From positions 3,144-26,904 of the forward strand of contig DDJQ01000060.1 in the NCBI GenBank assembly GCA_002339125.1: a stretch of DNA of 23,761 bases, in the 5' to 3' direction. The notes beneath the pieces were generated by a model. It was not told the DNA's origin. It was given only the letters and a program-made list of their open reading frames with translations, and searched no databases. Each line of letters begins with the position of its first letter. The first letter of the stretch is position 1. Positions 1-8,265 of the stretch are shown here, one piece after another. Made by a program: the position numbers and the translations under genes. Source of the stretch: Alteromonadaceae bacterium UBA2620 (GTDB taxonomy: Bacteria; Pseudomonadota; Gammaproteobacteria; Enterobacterales; Alteromonadaceae).

Positions 1-175
1 GTAATCTCAGTCACCAACGGCCGGATATTGCCCTGCTCATTTTTTGCAGGGATAACAAAAGAAACGTTCACAACTCACCACATGTTATTGTTTTCACAAT
101 AAGCTACCTGAGTTTTCTTAAGACAAGCTTAAGCTTTGAAATAAGTAATGGCGGTGACCAGGCCACAGCGGCTGA
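1..175. other. Left-edge noncoding sequence
   Basis: I see no convincing gene here. Two small hairpins are visible: CCCTGC (31-36) with GCAGGG (46-51), and TTATTGT (85-91) with ACAATAA (96-102). The second has a GAAA loop when read on the minus strand. A doubled CTTAAG (117-122 and 128-133) lies just downstream of the efflux operon's last stop codon. None is followed by a T run on the minus strand, so I cannot call an intrinsic terminator for that operon. Confidence 0.5.
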
Positions 176-478
176 CTAAATAATGCCGCTATCAATCACC
201 GGTGTAACCCAGTAGCGAATACGGTGCTGTAACGATAATGCCGCCAGAGCAGCCGTTAAACTATCCAGATCTTTATGCTGCAGGCGAATATCAATTCTGC
301 ACACCGAGCGATGCCCGGCTACCTGCTCACTCACCGTATAATTAGCGTGTTCCTTGCTGTAGCCTTCAATACCATGCATGGAAAACCCGCCAACAAACGG
401 CTGGCACAATAAACAATCCACCACGTTATCAACGGTCTCAGGATCCACAAAGCAGCTAAAAATGCATTGTTCAGTCAT
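176..478 (-). CDS. DUF3240 family protein, last gene of the metal-efflux operon
   Basis: This is a 100-residue cytosolic-looking protein with no signal peptide or membrane segment. It resembles the DUF3240 family, small proteins often encoded beside CzcA/CusA-type RND pumps; their exact function is not established and a sensory or accessory role is only guessed. I chose the start MTEQC at 478 because it overlaps the end of the pump gene by 8 bases (ATGACTGA), the pattern expected for translational coupling. A longer reading frame continues upstream but lies wholly inside the pump gene. Cysteines are present near residues 5, 10, 24 and 60, of which one lies in the segment LLCQPF. The gene ends with TAG. 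Metal binding is possible but not shown. Confidence 0.75.
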   Translation of the reverse strand: MTEQCIFSCFVDPETVDNVVDCLLCQPFVGGFSMHGIEGYSKEHANYTVSEQVAGHRSVCRIDIRLQHKDLDSLTAALAALSLQHRIRYWVTPVIDSGII

Positions 479-3400
479 GATGTTTGCGCTCCAGAGTGAA
501 ATACAGAATCGGCAGAATGATAAGTGTGACCAGGGTAGAGGAAAGCAGGCCGCCAATCACCACAATGGCCAGTGGCTTTTGGATTTCAGAGCCCGGACCG
601 GTAGCAAAGGCCAGTGGCATTAAGCCAAAGATAGCCGTGGTTGCCGTCATCAGGATAGGCCGCAGGCGGTCTTTTGCGCCCTGGATGATGTGCTCTTTAA
701 AATCACCCGCCAGCTTCGCCAACTGCTGAAAATGCGACAACATCACCACCCCATTGAGTACCGCCACGCCAAGCAGCGCAATAAATCCAACTGAGGCTGG
801 TACCGACAGGTATTCACCGGTAAACCACAGCGCAAACACACCACCTACCAGTGCAAACGGGATATTGGCCAGGATCAGCAGCGCCAGTTTCAGCTCTTTA
901 AGCTGGGTAAACAGGATAATCAGGATAACGCCCAGCACTAACGGAATGATGGTCAGCAGGTTATTGGTTGCACGGATCTGATTTTCAAACTCGCCGCCAT
1001 AGCTTACCGTGTAGCCAGTAGGTAGAGACACACTGTTTCTCACCTCTTCTGCCACTTCTTCAACAAAAGACGCCAGGTCGCGATTTTCTACATTGGCACT
1101 CACCATCACATACCGTAAGGCATCTTCCCGCTCAATCACCGCAGGGCCTTCAACCCGTTCAAGCTCTGCCACCTGAGATAACGCCAGCAAGGTGCCATCG
1201 GGTAGCTGGATTGACAGGTTGGCCAGTTCAATATCGCTGCCGATTGCCGCAATACCCTCACGCTGATTAGAGAACATCAGCGGCGTAACGATGCGGCCGT
1301 TAATGATGTCGGTAACCTGCACACCGTTCACTTGCATTTGTAAATAGTCAGACAGCTCGGTGAGCGACATATCAAACCTCAGTGCGATATCCATTTTCGG
1401 CTTAATGCGTAAATAGTCACCGCCTTCCATCAGCGTTTTGTTTACGTCTACTGCGCCCTGCACGCTTTCCGTTACGTTCGCGACCTCACTGGCCACTTCC
1501 GTGAGACGGGCAATGTCATCACCAAAGATTTTGATGCTTACCATGCCGGTACTGCCGGTAAGCATTTCGGATACGCGCATTTGAATCGGCTGGGTGAAGC
1601 CGTAGTTAATACCCGGGAAGCCCTTTAATACCTCACGAATAGCGTTGGCCAGTTCGGCCTTGGTGTCGAAGCGCCATTCATCGGTGGGGGCAAGTTGCAT
1701 AAACACATCGGTTTCATTCAGGCTCATGGGATCAAGCCCCAGCTCGTCCGAGCCGGTGCGCGCCACAATTTGCTTAATCTCGGGGATTTCGGCAAGTAAT
1801 GCCTCTTCAATTTGTTTATCCAGCGCTAAAGAAGCTGTTAGCGACAGCGTCGGTGATTTTTCCAGTTGCACAATCAGGTCACCCTCATCCAGGGTTGGCA
1901 TAAAGGTTTTACCTAACTGTGTAAAGGCCAGTACGGTGAGGGCCAGGGTTACCGCCATTGCAATAAACAGGGTTTTGGGTACCGCAATGGCTTTTCGCAA
2001 AGCGCTTTCAAAGCCGTTTTGTAATGCCTGTAAATAACCCGGCAGTTGCTGCGGCGCTTTGCTAACAAAGAAAGACGCCAGCACCGGAATAATGGTAAAA
2101 GCACTTACCAGCGCTACCGCCATAGCAAACATGATCGTCATGGCCACCGGACTGAATAATTTGCCCTCAAGACCGGTCAGGGTTAGCAGTGGCGTAAAGA
2201 CCACCAGCACTATCAGCGTACCGGCAATGACCGGCGTGGCAACCGCTTTAGCAGAACGATAGATCACATGCAGCCTTGGCAAAGGCACGCCACGGGAGAG
2301 CTGCGAAACGATATTTTCCACCACGACCACCGAGGCATCAACCAGCATGCCAATGGCAATCACCAACCCGCCCAGGCTCATGAGGTTAGCGGTGAGATTA
2401 GTCACGCTCATCAGATAAAAGGTGATGAGTACTGCCACCGGGATCACACAGGCCACCACAAACGACGCGCCAATCTGACCAAGAAACACCGCCAGCAGCA
2501 CTACAACAATCACAATTGCCTGGCCAAGCGCACTGGTGATGGTTCCCACCGCGGTATCGATCAGGTTTTTGCGGTTATAAAACACATTTACCTCGGTCCC
2601 TGCAGGTAAGCCGGGCTTAATTTGCGCAAGCTTTGCCTGTACCGCTTCCACCACCTCAGCGGTATTGCTGTTTTTGAGCGCGACAATTAACGCTTCGGTG
2701 GTTTCCTTACCGTCTTTAGTCACCCCACCATAGCGGGCCAAACTGCCTACTGACAACCGGCCTATGTCGTCGAGTCTTATAGCGCTGCCCTCTTTAATCG
2801 CAACCACCCGTTCTGCCACGTCTTCCAACTGAGTGAAACGCCCTTCGCTACGCACAATTAGTGTGTCATTGCCCACCTCTATGCGGCCAATGCTTCCATT
2901 GATATTAGATCGGGTAAGCGCGTCGGCCACGTCAGGCAGGGTGAGTCCCAAAGCACTCATCCGCTGCACATCCGGAGTGAACTGCACAGTTTTGGTATAG
3001 CCACCCAATACATTTACCTCTGCTACACCGGCAACGGTGCGCAGCGCAGGTCTGATTTGCCAGTCCAGTAAATGCTTACGCTCCATGAGCGACAGGTTAG
3101 GGTTTTCCAGGGTCAGCATAAACATTTCGCTAAGCGGCGTACTCATTGGCGCAATACCGCCGTCTACCGTGGGTGGTAACTCGCTCCACAGATTATTCAG
3201 ACGTTCTGCAACCTGCTGGCGGGCCCAGTAAATGTCGGTACCTTCCACAAAATCCAGGGTAATAGAGGTAATGGCATATTTGGTGGTTGAACGCAGTACC
3301 GCTTTATCTGGGATCCCCAGCAATTCGGTTTCCAGTGGCTGGGTAATTTGCGCCTCAATTTCTTCGGCGGTCATACCCGGCGCTTTAATAATCACGTTAA

Positions 3401-3539
3401 CCTGTGTAGGGGAAATATCCGGAAACGCATCCACCGGTAGTTTCAACCACGCACTTACCCCGGCTGTCAGGGCTACAGCGAACATCGCCAGCACGAAAAT
3501 GCGCTGACTTAGGGAAAATTGGATCCAGCGGGCAATCAT
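471..3539 (-). CDS. Heavy-metal efflux RND transporter, CzcA/CusA family inner-membrane pump
   Basis: This 1022-residue protein is the proton-driven inner-membrane pump of a tripartite heavy-metal efflux system. The N-terminus (KLPVDAFPDISPTQVNV) is the standard start of the HME-RND family and the length is typical. In transmembrane segment 4 the motif runs IAIGMLVDASVVVVEN, with D401 and E408 as the expected proton-relay residues. The extra Asp of the Co/Zn/Cd-type motif (DFG...D) is replaced by A395. The periplasmic segment PIQMRVSEMLTGSTG resembles CzcA more than E. coli CusA, although it has a Met where CusA has one of its copper-binding Mets. The metal therefore cannot be assigned; monovalent copper/silver or a divalent cation are both possible. 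It starts directly after the adaptor stop codon and overlaps the DUF3240 gene by 8 bases. Confidence 0.93.
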   Translation of the reverse strand: MIARWIQFSLSQRIFVLAMFAVALTAGVSAWLKLPVDAFPDISPTQVNVIIKAPGMTAEEIEAQITQPLETELLGIPDKAVLRSTTKYAITSITLDFVEGTDIYWARQQVAERLNNLWSELPPTVDGGIAPMSTPLSEMFMLTLENPNLSLMERKHLLDWQIRPALRTVAGVAEVNVLGGYTKTVQFTPDVQRMSALGLTLPDVADALTRSNINGSIGRIEVGNDTLIVRSEGRFTQLEDVAERVVAIKEGSAIRLDDIGRLSVGSLARYGGVTKDGKETTEALIVALKNSNTAEVVEAVQAKLAQIKPGLPAGTEVNVFYNRKNLIDTAVGTITSALGQAIVIVVVLLAVFLGQIGASFVVACVIPVAVLITFYLMSVTNLTANLMSLGGLVIAIGMLVDASVVVVENIVSQLSRGVPLPRLHVIYRSAKAVATPVIAGTLIVLVVFTPLLTLTGLEGKLFSPVAMTIMFAMAVALVSAFTIIPVLASFFVSKAPQQLPGYLQALQNGFESALRKAIAVPKTLFIAMAVTLALTVLAFTQLGKTFMPTLDEGDLIVQLEKSPTLSLTASLALDKQIEEALLAEIPEIKQIVARTGSDELGLDPMSLNETDVFMQLAPTDEWRFDTKAELANAIREVLKGFPGINYGFTQPIQMRVSEMLTGSTGMVSIKIFGDDIARLTEVASEVANVTESVQGAVDVNKTLMEGGDYLRIKPKMDIALRFDMSLTELSDYLQMQVNGVQVTDIINGRIVTPLMFSNQREGIAAIGSDIELANLSIQLPDGTLLALSQVAELERVEGPAVIEREDALRYVMVSANVENRDLASFVEEVAEEVRNSVSLPTGYTVSYGGEFENQIRATNNLLTIIPLVLGVILIILFTQLKELKLALLILANIPFALVGGVFALWFTGEYLSVPASVGFIALLGVAVLNGVVMLSHFQQLAKLAGDFKEHIIQGAKDRLRPILMTATTAIFGLMPLAFATGPGSEIQKPLAIVVIGGLLSSTLVTLIILPILYFTLERKHHD

Positions 3540-4565
3540 CTATTCGCCTCCCAGACCCAGTAAAATGCCTTGTACCGCACTCACCGACGAGGTGAGTACC
3601 TGCGCGTTCTTCAGCTGTTCACTATCGGCAATCAGCAGTTGACCATCATGGCGTCCCAGCACGGTGACCGCCACCGGCACTAACTCAGCGCCCTCTTTCG
3701 CCAAGACATAATACTCACCTTCAAAGAAATAAACGCTTGAGGCAGGCACAGCAAGGCCGGCCTGTTCAATAACCGGCGTTACCATAACCGCATCAGCAAA
3801 ACTCAGCCCACAGTCGGCTTCGCCGAACACCGGAGCGCTCCACAACCGGCTGACCAGACCACTAATTAGGCGTTCGCGATAGGCTACGTCCAGATGACAA
3901 TTGCCCACTGTTAATGCCGAGACCTTATCAGCAAGCTCGGATGGCAGTTGCACTCTTAAGCGCAGGGCGCTTTGTTCAATCACCTCGCCATACACAAACG
4001 CTTCGGTATCCAGTTGTTTCCCAGCCGGAATAAATACACCGGCTACAGGCGCAGTCAATAACGCGGAATCTTCATCAGCTGACCGCTGTAACAACTCTTC
4101 GGCATGTTCAAGATGGCCCAGTTCGAGCTTGCTGGCAAAGTAGTGATCGGTAATCGCCTGCCAGGTTTGCTGGTTAATGGACTTATTGTTAAATAACGGT
4201 AAGTTTTGCTGATAACGCTGCTCAGCGTGACGGTATATCTCTTTTTGGGCTTTTAGCATTTCGTAGAAATGATGAACCTCGCTGCCGGTTAATTTAACCA
4301 GCGGGGTATTGGCCGCCACAGAGGCTTGTGGCGCTACCAGGTATTGCTGCTGTAATACCCGAAATGGCAATACCAGTTGATACCCATTGCCCGGCAGATA
4401 GCTTACTTCACCGCTTACTGCCGGTGTTGGCACAGCAGGCACAATCTGCGGCGCTGCAAAATTCAGTGACAGGCGACCCAGAGATTCAAGGGAGATCCGC
4501 TGGTTTTGCGCTGTAGCAGTAGAAACTGTCAGCACTAACAAAAGAAAAGAGAAAAACGATTTCAT
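3540..4565 (-). CDS. Efflux RND periplasmic adaptor subunit
   Basis: This 341-residue membrane-fusion (adaptor) protein would join the RND pump to the outer-membrane channel. A Sec signal peptide is visible (hydrophobic residues about 4-18, then ATAQ). A lipoyl/barrel part follows, with the segment LVAPQASVAANTPLVKLTG. Next comes an alpha-hairpin rich in Gln, Glu and Leu (about residues 100-155), then the returning lipoyl half (LTAPVAGVFIPAGKQL) and a C-terminal beta domain. No His-rich or Met-rich N-terminal metal-binding tail is evident, unlike some CusB/CzcB proteins. The start overlaps the channel gene stop by 4 bases (ATGA), and the stop abuts the pump start with no spacer, so the three genes are one transcription unit. 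Confidence 0.88.
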   Translation of the reverse strand: MKSFFSFLLLVLTVSTATAQNQRISLESLGRLSLNFAAPQIVPAVPTPAVSGEVSYLPGNGYQLVLPFRVLQQQYLVAPQASVAANTPLVKLTGSEVHHFYEMLKAQKEIYRHAEQRYQQNLPLFNNKSINQQTWQAITDHYFASKLELGHLEHAEELLQRSADEDSALLTAPVAGVFIPAGKQLDTEAFVYGEVIEQSALRLRVQLPSELADKVSALTVGNCHLDVAYRERLISGLVSRLWSAPVFGEADCGLSFADAVMVTPVIEQAGLAVPASSVYFFEGEYYVLAKEGAELVPVAVTVLGRHDGQLLIADSEQLKNAQVLTSSVSAVQGILLGLGGE

Positions 4566-5770
4566 AGCACTTGCCCTGCCAGTTGATTAATTTGAGCAAC
4601 CCGTTGTTGCTGAGAAAGTTTGAGCTGGTCCAGTTGATAAGTGCGGTCACGCTGTTCCAGCAACGATTGCAGCCAGTTGCTTTGCTCCAGCTCGCTGCTC
4701 TGCTTTAGCTGCGCCAGTTGCTCAACAATTTGCTCGCCTATGGCAACCTGCTGCTCGCCAATAGCAATTTGCTCTTCCAGCGATGTCAGACTGGCCATAT
4801 TGGTACTGACCTGCTGTTGCAAGGTAATTCGCAGGTTCATCAGTGATTGTGAAAGTGCCAAATCGGTTTGCTGCCAGGCCTGCAGATCCTGCGGGTTGGC
4901 AGGCATCTCAAGGGCCAGCGGGATGCCTACCGCAATACCTACCTGATTTTCGTCGCCCATGACGCTTTGTAAGCGGCGCGCCACCAGCGCAACATCCCAG
5001 TTGCTCTGACTTTGCCGGCCATACTGATAGGCCGCTGCGGCGTATTGCTTTTGTAAGCTCAGGAGTTTCAGTTCGGGGTGGCTGTTAAGCGCAGCGTCGA
5101 GACTATCGGGTACCGTTTCTGTCATATTAGCAGGTAAGGTGTGGGAGCCGGTGAGCTCGGTGTAGGCACGCATTGTTCCGTCCAATTCCGCTTTGGCATT
5201 AACCAGTGCCTGCTGCACATCTAGTTGCTGCTGTTGCCACTGCAAATAGGCTAAGCGGGATAGCTCACCTGCGTTAAACCGCTCGGTTAACTGAGTGCCC
5301 AGCCGGGACAGCCACACCTGCTTATCACTCAGGGCGTTAACCTGCTGACGCGCCATGGCAGCATCCCAGGCACGCTGTCTCACCAGCCCGGAAATCAGCA
5401 GAGCCTGCTGACGCTGCCGGGCAACCATGATGGCCTGATTGGTTTGTTCCATCTGATCAAATAAATCCAGATTATCCGGGCGCTGTAATTGCACACCGAG
5501 CCGTACTTCAAGCTCATCGGTACCGGTTGCCAGGTTAGATTGTAGCGCGGAGAAATCCAGCGTCGGCGCGCCGATGAGCCAGCGACTCAGCGACGAGCTT
5601 TGATGGGCCATCCAGTCAGAGGAATAACTCTGCTCGACGCGCTGTTGAGCTTGCACGCGTAGCGCCGCTAAATCGGCGATTTCTGAAGCCTGAAGATAAG
5701 CAGAGAAAGAGCCACTCAGTATCAGAATGATACCGGTGGTTAAGAACCCGAAAACACGTTGAAAATACAT
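4562..5770 (-). CDS. TolC family outer-membrane efflux channel protein
   Basis: This 402-residue protein is the first gene of the efflux operon. It has an N-terminal signal sequence (hydrophobic about residues 8-28, then LQASEIADL) and long helical, Gln/Leu-rich stretches typical of the outer-membrane efflux (OEP/TolC) fold, in two repeats of roughly 180 residues. It has no visible lipobox, so it is probably not lipidated like CusC. The start at 5770 is preceded by AGGGA eight bases upstream. Together with the adaptor and pump it would form a continuous channel from periplasm to outside. The assignment rests on general composition and operon position more than on a single motif. Confidence 0.85.
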   Translation of the reverse strand: MYFQRVFGFLTTGIILILSGSFSAYLQASEIADLAALRVQAQQRVEQSYSSDWMAHQSSSLSRWLIGAPTLDFSALQSNLATGTDELEVRLGVQLQRPDNLDLFDQMEQTNQAIMVARQRQQALLISGLVRQRAWDAAMARQQVNALSDKQVWLSRLGTQLTERFNAGELSRLAYLQWQQQQLDVQQALVNAKAELDGTMRAYTELTGSHTLPANMTETVPDSLDAALNSHPELKLLSLQKQYAAAAYQYGRQSQSNWDVALVARRLQSVMGDENQVGIAVGIPLALEMPANPQDLQAWQQTDLALSQSLMNLRITLQQQVSTNMASLTSLEEQIAIGEQQVAIGEQIVEQLAQLKQSSELEQSNWLQSLLEQRDRTYQLDQLKLSQQQRVAQINQLAGQVL

Positions 5771-5778
5771 AGCAATTA

Positions 5779-5793
5779 TCCCTGTAAGAGGGA
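5779..5793. repeat. Short inverted repeat TCCCT-N5-AGGGA over the efflux operon leader
   Basis: Five-base arms separated by five bases lie immediately upstream of the channel gene. One arm is also its Shine-Dalgarno sequence on the minus strand. It could be an operator or a small leader hairpin that occludes the ribosome site, or simply chance. No metal-regulator gene is found in the window. Confidence 0.3.
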
Positions 5794-5853
5794 ATCAAGA
5801 TGACAGAATATGCCCCTCCCGCCTATCGGACATCTGGCCCATAAGATCCTATA

Positions 5854-5881
5854 GCACTGATTTTATTGACTTATTCAGTGC
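5854..5881 (-). repeat. Inverted repeat at the 3' end of the sulfur operon
   Basis: GCACTGA (5854-5860) and TCAGTGC (5875-5881) form a perfect 7-bp stem with a 14-base loop. It overlaps the stop codon of the DUF442 gene. On the minus strand it is not followed by a clear T run, so it is a poor intrinsic terminator. It may instead protect the transcript 3' end or mark the operon boundary before the efflux operon. Confidence 0.4.
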
Positions 5882-6318
5882 AGATTTTGCGAATAGCTAA
5901 TACGGTTTTGATAGGTCAGAAGCACGCCATTGAGGTCGACACCGGCCTGGTCGCCGGCCTGTTTTATTTCATGCTGACTAAGCCCCTGCTCCCAACGAGC
6001 AAGGGCCCACAAATGCAATACCCTGGTACCGGTTCGACAGATGGCATGAACCCGGCCTGTAGCGCCCAGCAGAATTCGACCAAACTCGGCAACGTCCTGA
6101 CTGCTGTAGTTACCACTTACTACCGGTAAAAACTTATATTCCAGTCCTGCTGCCCGGGCCCATACTCGTAATATGGCATCCGGCACCTGATTGGGCTCTT
6201 CAAAATCCGGACGACCATTTATCAGCGTGGTAACGCCTGCCTGGGCTAAGGTATACAAGTCGTCCCTGGTTAACGGTCCTGAAACGCTAAAATGATGATT
6301 TATAGTGCGAATATTCAT
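5875..6318 (-). CDS. DUF442 / TIGR01244-type sulfurtransferase-phosphatase-like protein
   Basis: This 147-residue cytosolic protein resembles the DUF442 domain that forms the N-terminal half of Blh-type fusion proteins. The segment ICRTGTRV places C94 and R99 in a CxxxxR loop, the shape of a rhodanese or cysteine-phosphatase active site. The N-terminal TLINGRPDFEEPNQ stretch is also typical of the family. A sulfur-transfer role with the persulfide dioxygenase of the same operon is likely but inferred. Its start overlaps the permease stop by 4 bases (ATGA). In Xylella and Agrobacterium this domain is fused to the metallo-beta-lactamase domain in the bigR/blh operon; here the two are separate genes flanking the permease. 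Confidence 0.82.
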   Translation of the reverse strand: MNIRTINHHFSVSGPLTRDDLYTLAQAGVTTLINGRPDFEEPNQVPDAILRVWARAAGLEYKFLPVVSGNYSSQDVAEFGRILLGATGRVHAICRTGTRVLHLWALARWEQGLSQHEIKQAGDQAGVDLNGVLLTYQNRISYSQNLH

Positions 6319-7091
6319 ACCGGTACCTCCACGAAGTACAGCGTGTGTAGTGAAGAAAGAAAGATAAAGCTGCCCATCACAATTAACATCACGCCAAAGC
6401 CTTTTTTCAGCTGTTGCTGGGGTAGCCGCCCGCCAAGCTTTGCACCGAACAGGGAGCCGGCTGCGCCGATAATTACCATTAGCGTAATGAGCTGAAAGTC
6501 GAAGGGCAGCTCACCGAGCTGGCTGAACAAATACAGGTATTTGCCAAATCCAACTACCGATTGCATCACAATAATCGCCAGACTGGTGCCCACCGCCTGG
6601 CGCATAGATACGCCACCAAGAGCCAACAGTGCCGGTACAATTAAAAAGCCACCGCCAACCCCTACCAAACCAGCAATCATGCCCACCACCATGGCGGCCG
6701 GAACCAGCTTTGCCAGAGACACGTCATTACTGGCAGCAATGTTAACGGGCTTAAGCATAAAACGGCTGGCAAGCAGCATAATGATGGCGAACAACACCAA
6801 CTGCGCCAGACCACTGAAGTACTGGGAAAGCTGCGCGCCCAGATAAGTACCAACCATACTCGGCAAGCCAAAACTGACCACCTTCTGCCACGCCACCAGA
6901 CCAGCCCGTTGTTGACGCCATACCCCTGCCAGGGCAATACCGCCTACAATTAACAGGGATTCCGCAATCGCCACTTTAGGCGGGCGCTCAACTACATAGG
7001 TCAGTAGCGGTACTGTGAGGATCGAACCACCAGAGCCAAGCAGGCCAAGACTCACGCCAATCACAATGGCGCCGATAAGGGTAAGCAACAT
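6315..7091 (-). CDS. TauE/SafE family permease (candidate sulfite/sulfonate exporter)
   Basis: This 258-residue integral membrane protein has about eight hydrophobic segments arranged as two repeats. Each repeat begins with a glycine-rich motif: LGLLGSGGSILTVPLL near residue 15 and AGLVGVGGGFLIVPAL near residue 140. These are hallmarks of the TauE/SafE (DUF81) family. Members associated with persulfide dioxygenases are thought to export the sulfite or thiosulfate produced. The gene starts 2 bases after the dioxygenase stop and has no obvious Shine-Dalgarno of its own, which suggests translational coupling. The substrate is inferred from context only. Confidence 0.87.
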   Translation of the reverse strand: MLLTLIGAIVIGVSLGLLGSGGSILTVPLLTYVVERPPKVAIAESLLIVGGIALAGVWRQQRAGLVAWQKVVSFGLPSMVGTYLGAQLSQYFSGLAQLVLFAIIMLLASRFMLKPVNIAASNDVSLAKLVPAAMVVGMIAGLVGVGGGFLIVPALLALGGVSMRQAVGTSLAIIVMQSVVGFGKYLYLFSQLGELPFDFQLITLMVIIGAAGSLFGAKLGGRLPQQQLKKGFGVMLIVMGSFIFLSSLHTLYFVEVPV

Positions 7092-7093
7092 GG

Positions 7094-7963
7094 CTACGAC
7101 TTAATCGTCAGGGGGATTTTCAGGTAACATTTACCATTGTCTTCTGCCGGCGGCAGCTGGCCCGCTCTGACATTCACCTGAATCGCAGGAAGCAGCAGTT
7201 TAGGCACCGCCAACGTGGCATCCCGGGCTTCCCGCATGGCCACAAAATCGGCCTGGCTGACGCCATCTTTTACATGAATATTGTTGCGGCGCTGCTCAAT
7301 CACCGAGGTTTCCCAGGCGAAGTGATCCCGCGTAGGGCTCTTATAGTCATGCCCTACAAACATCCGGGTAGCCTCCGGCAGGGCCAGAATTTTACGGATG
7401 GACTGATATAGGGTTTGTGCACTGCCGTTAGGAAAATCCGCCCGGGCCGTGCCGTAATCCGGCATAAACAGGGTATCGCCCACAAACACCGCATCTTCTA
7501 TGTAGTAAGACACACAAGCCGGGGTGTGACCGGGCGTATGCAGCACTTCAATATCTAAGTGGCCCAGCGTAATTACTTCCCCGTCGACAAACAGCTGGTC
7601 AAACTGACTACCGTCGGTGAGAAACGTGCTTTCCAGGTTATAAATGGCTTTAAACGTGGATTGTACCCGGCGAATATGATCGCCTACGCCAATCAGCCCG
7701 CCGAGTTTTTCCTTGATGTAAGGAGCGGCAGTGAGGTGGTCGGCATGGGCGTGGGTTTCCAGGATCCATTCGAGTGTTAAGCCATTTTTGTCAACGTAAC
7801 TGACAACTTTGTCAGCAAACTCATGGGAAATCTGCCCGGCTGCGGCGTCGTAGTCGAGTACCGGGTCGATAATTGCGCAGCTGTTAGTGGCACGGTCAGT
7901 TACCACGTAGGTCACGGTAAACGTGGGCTCATGGAAAAATGGCGTGATCTGAATTTTGCTCAT
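7094..7963 (-). CDS. Persulfide dioxygenase-like MBL-fold protein (ETHE1/Blh type)
   Basis: This 289-residue metallo-beta-lactamase-fold enzyme would oxidise glutathione persulfide to sulfite with O2 in the cytosol. Visible metal-site motifs are H71-x-H73-x-D75-H76 (ETHAHADHL), H146 in HTPGHTP, D163 in FVGDTLF and H205 in FVGHDY. In ETHE1-type enzymes a single iron is held by the equivalents of H71, H146 and D163. I chose the ATG at 7963 (MSKIQ) over a TTG at 8014 because AGAGAG lies at a suitable distance upstream and the longer version would begin almost inside the promoter. It is the first gene of the three-gene sulfur operon. The sigma-54 promoter 47 bases upstream fits control by the sulfane-sulfur regulator found further right. 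Another glyoxalase II-like activity is less likely given the context. Confidence 0.87.
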   Translation of the reverse strand: MSKIQITPFFHEPTFTVTYVVTDRATNSCAIIDPVLDYDAAAGQISHEFADKVVSYVDKNGLTLEWILETHAHADHLTAAPYIKEKLGGLIGVGDHIRRVQSTFKAIYNLESTFLTDGSQFDQLFVDGEVITLGHLDIEVLHTPGHTPACVSYYIEDAVFVGDTLFMPDYGTARADFPNGSAQTLYQSIRKILALPEATRMFVGHDYKSPTRDHFAWETSVIEQRRNNIHVKDGVSQADFVAMREARDATLAVPKLLLPAIQVNVRAGQLPPAEDNGKCYLKIPLTIKS

Positions 7964-8009
7964 TTGCCGGCTCTCTGTATCAAAATAAAATTGGTCTTTA
8001 GTGTGATAC

Positions 8010-8026
8010 AGCAAAAGCTTTGCCAG
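8010..8026 (-). promoter_or_regulatory. Sigma-54 (-24/-12) promoter of the persulfide dioxygenase operon
   Basis: Read on the minus strand the element is CTGGCAAAGCTTTTGCT. It matches the sigma-54 consensus YTGGCACGRNNNTTGCW at all but two defined positions (CG becomes AA), with the invariant GG and GC at correct spacing. The predicted start of transcription is near 7999, giving a leader of about 36 bases before the ATG at 7963. The window encodes a sigma-54 activator (17697-19004) of the kind known to control sqr-pdo genes. Confidence 0.72.
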
Positions 8027-8127
8027 CTGGCCCGGGCGCTATCCACAACTGCGTACAACAACGCCCGAGAATAACTTAACCCATTGATTATTAAATGTTT
8101 ATATTATTTAGAATTTTTTACTTTTAA

Positions 8128-8142
8128 TGGCATAATTCGCCA
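8128..8142. promoter_or_regulatory. Candidate activator site upstream of the sigma-54 promoter
   Basis: TGGC-N7-GCCA lies about 100 bp upstream of the -24 element, within the distance typical of sigma-54 enhancer sites. It does not share the 14-bp palindrome seen near sqr and cydA. A second, distant inverted repeat (CAACAACG at 8056-8063 and CGTTGTTG at 8147-8154) brackets the same interval. Binding by the activator is a guess. Confidence 0.25.
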
Positions 8143-8265
8143 AATACGTTGTTGAGCAGGTACCCTCTGCCGGCTTTAACAATGACGTTTTCCAATCCTT
8201 ATGCGTTAGCTCGCAAACCCAGCTAATCACTGGTTGTTTTGCACATTGTGTGGAGCAGTTTTTGT

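Noticed and set aside
85..133. Hairpins downstream of the efflux operon as a terminator
   Set aside because: Stems are short and AT-rich, and none is followed by a T run on the minus strand.
2268..2609. Plus-strand frame of 113 codons opposite the RND pump
   Set aside because: It is the shadow of a long, well-supported gene, is rich in His/Gln/Asn, and has no ribosome site.
7964..8014. Upstream TTG start for the persulfide dioxygenase
   Set aside because: It would begin within the sigma-54 promoter itself and upstream of the predicted transcript start. The ATG at 7963 has a better ribosome site.
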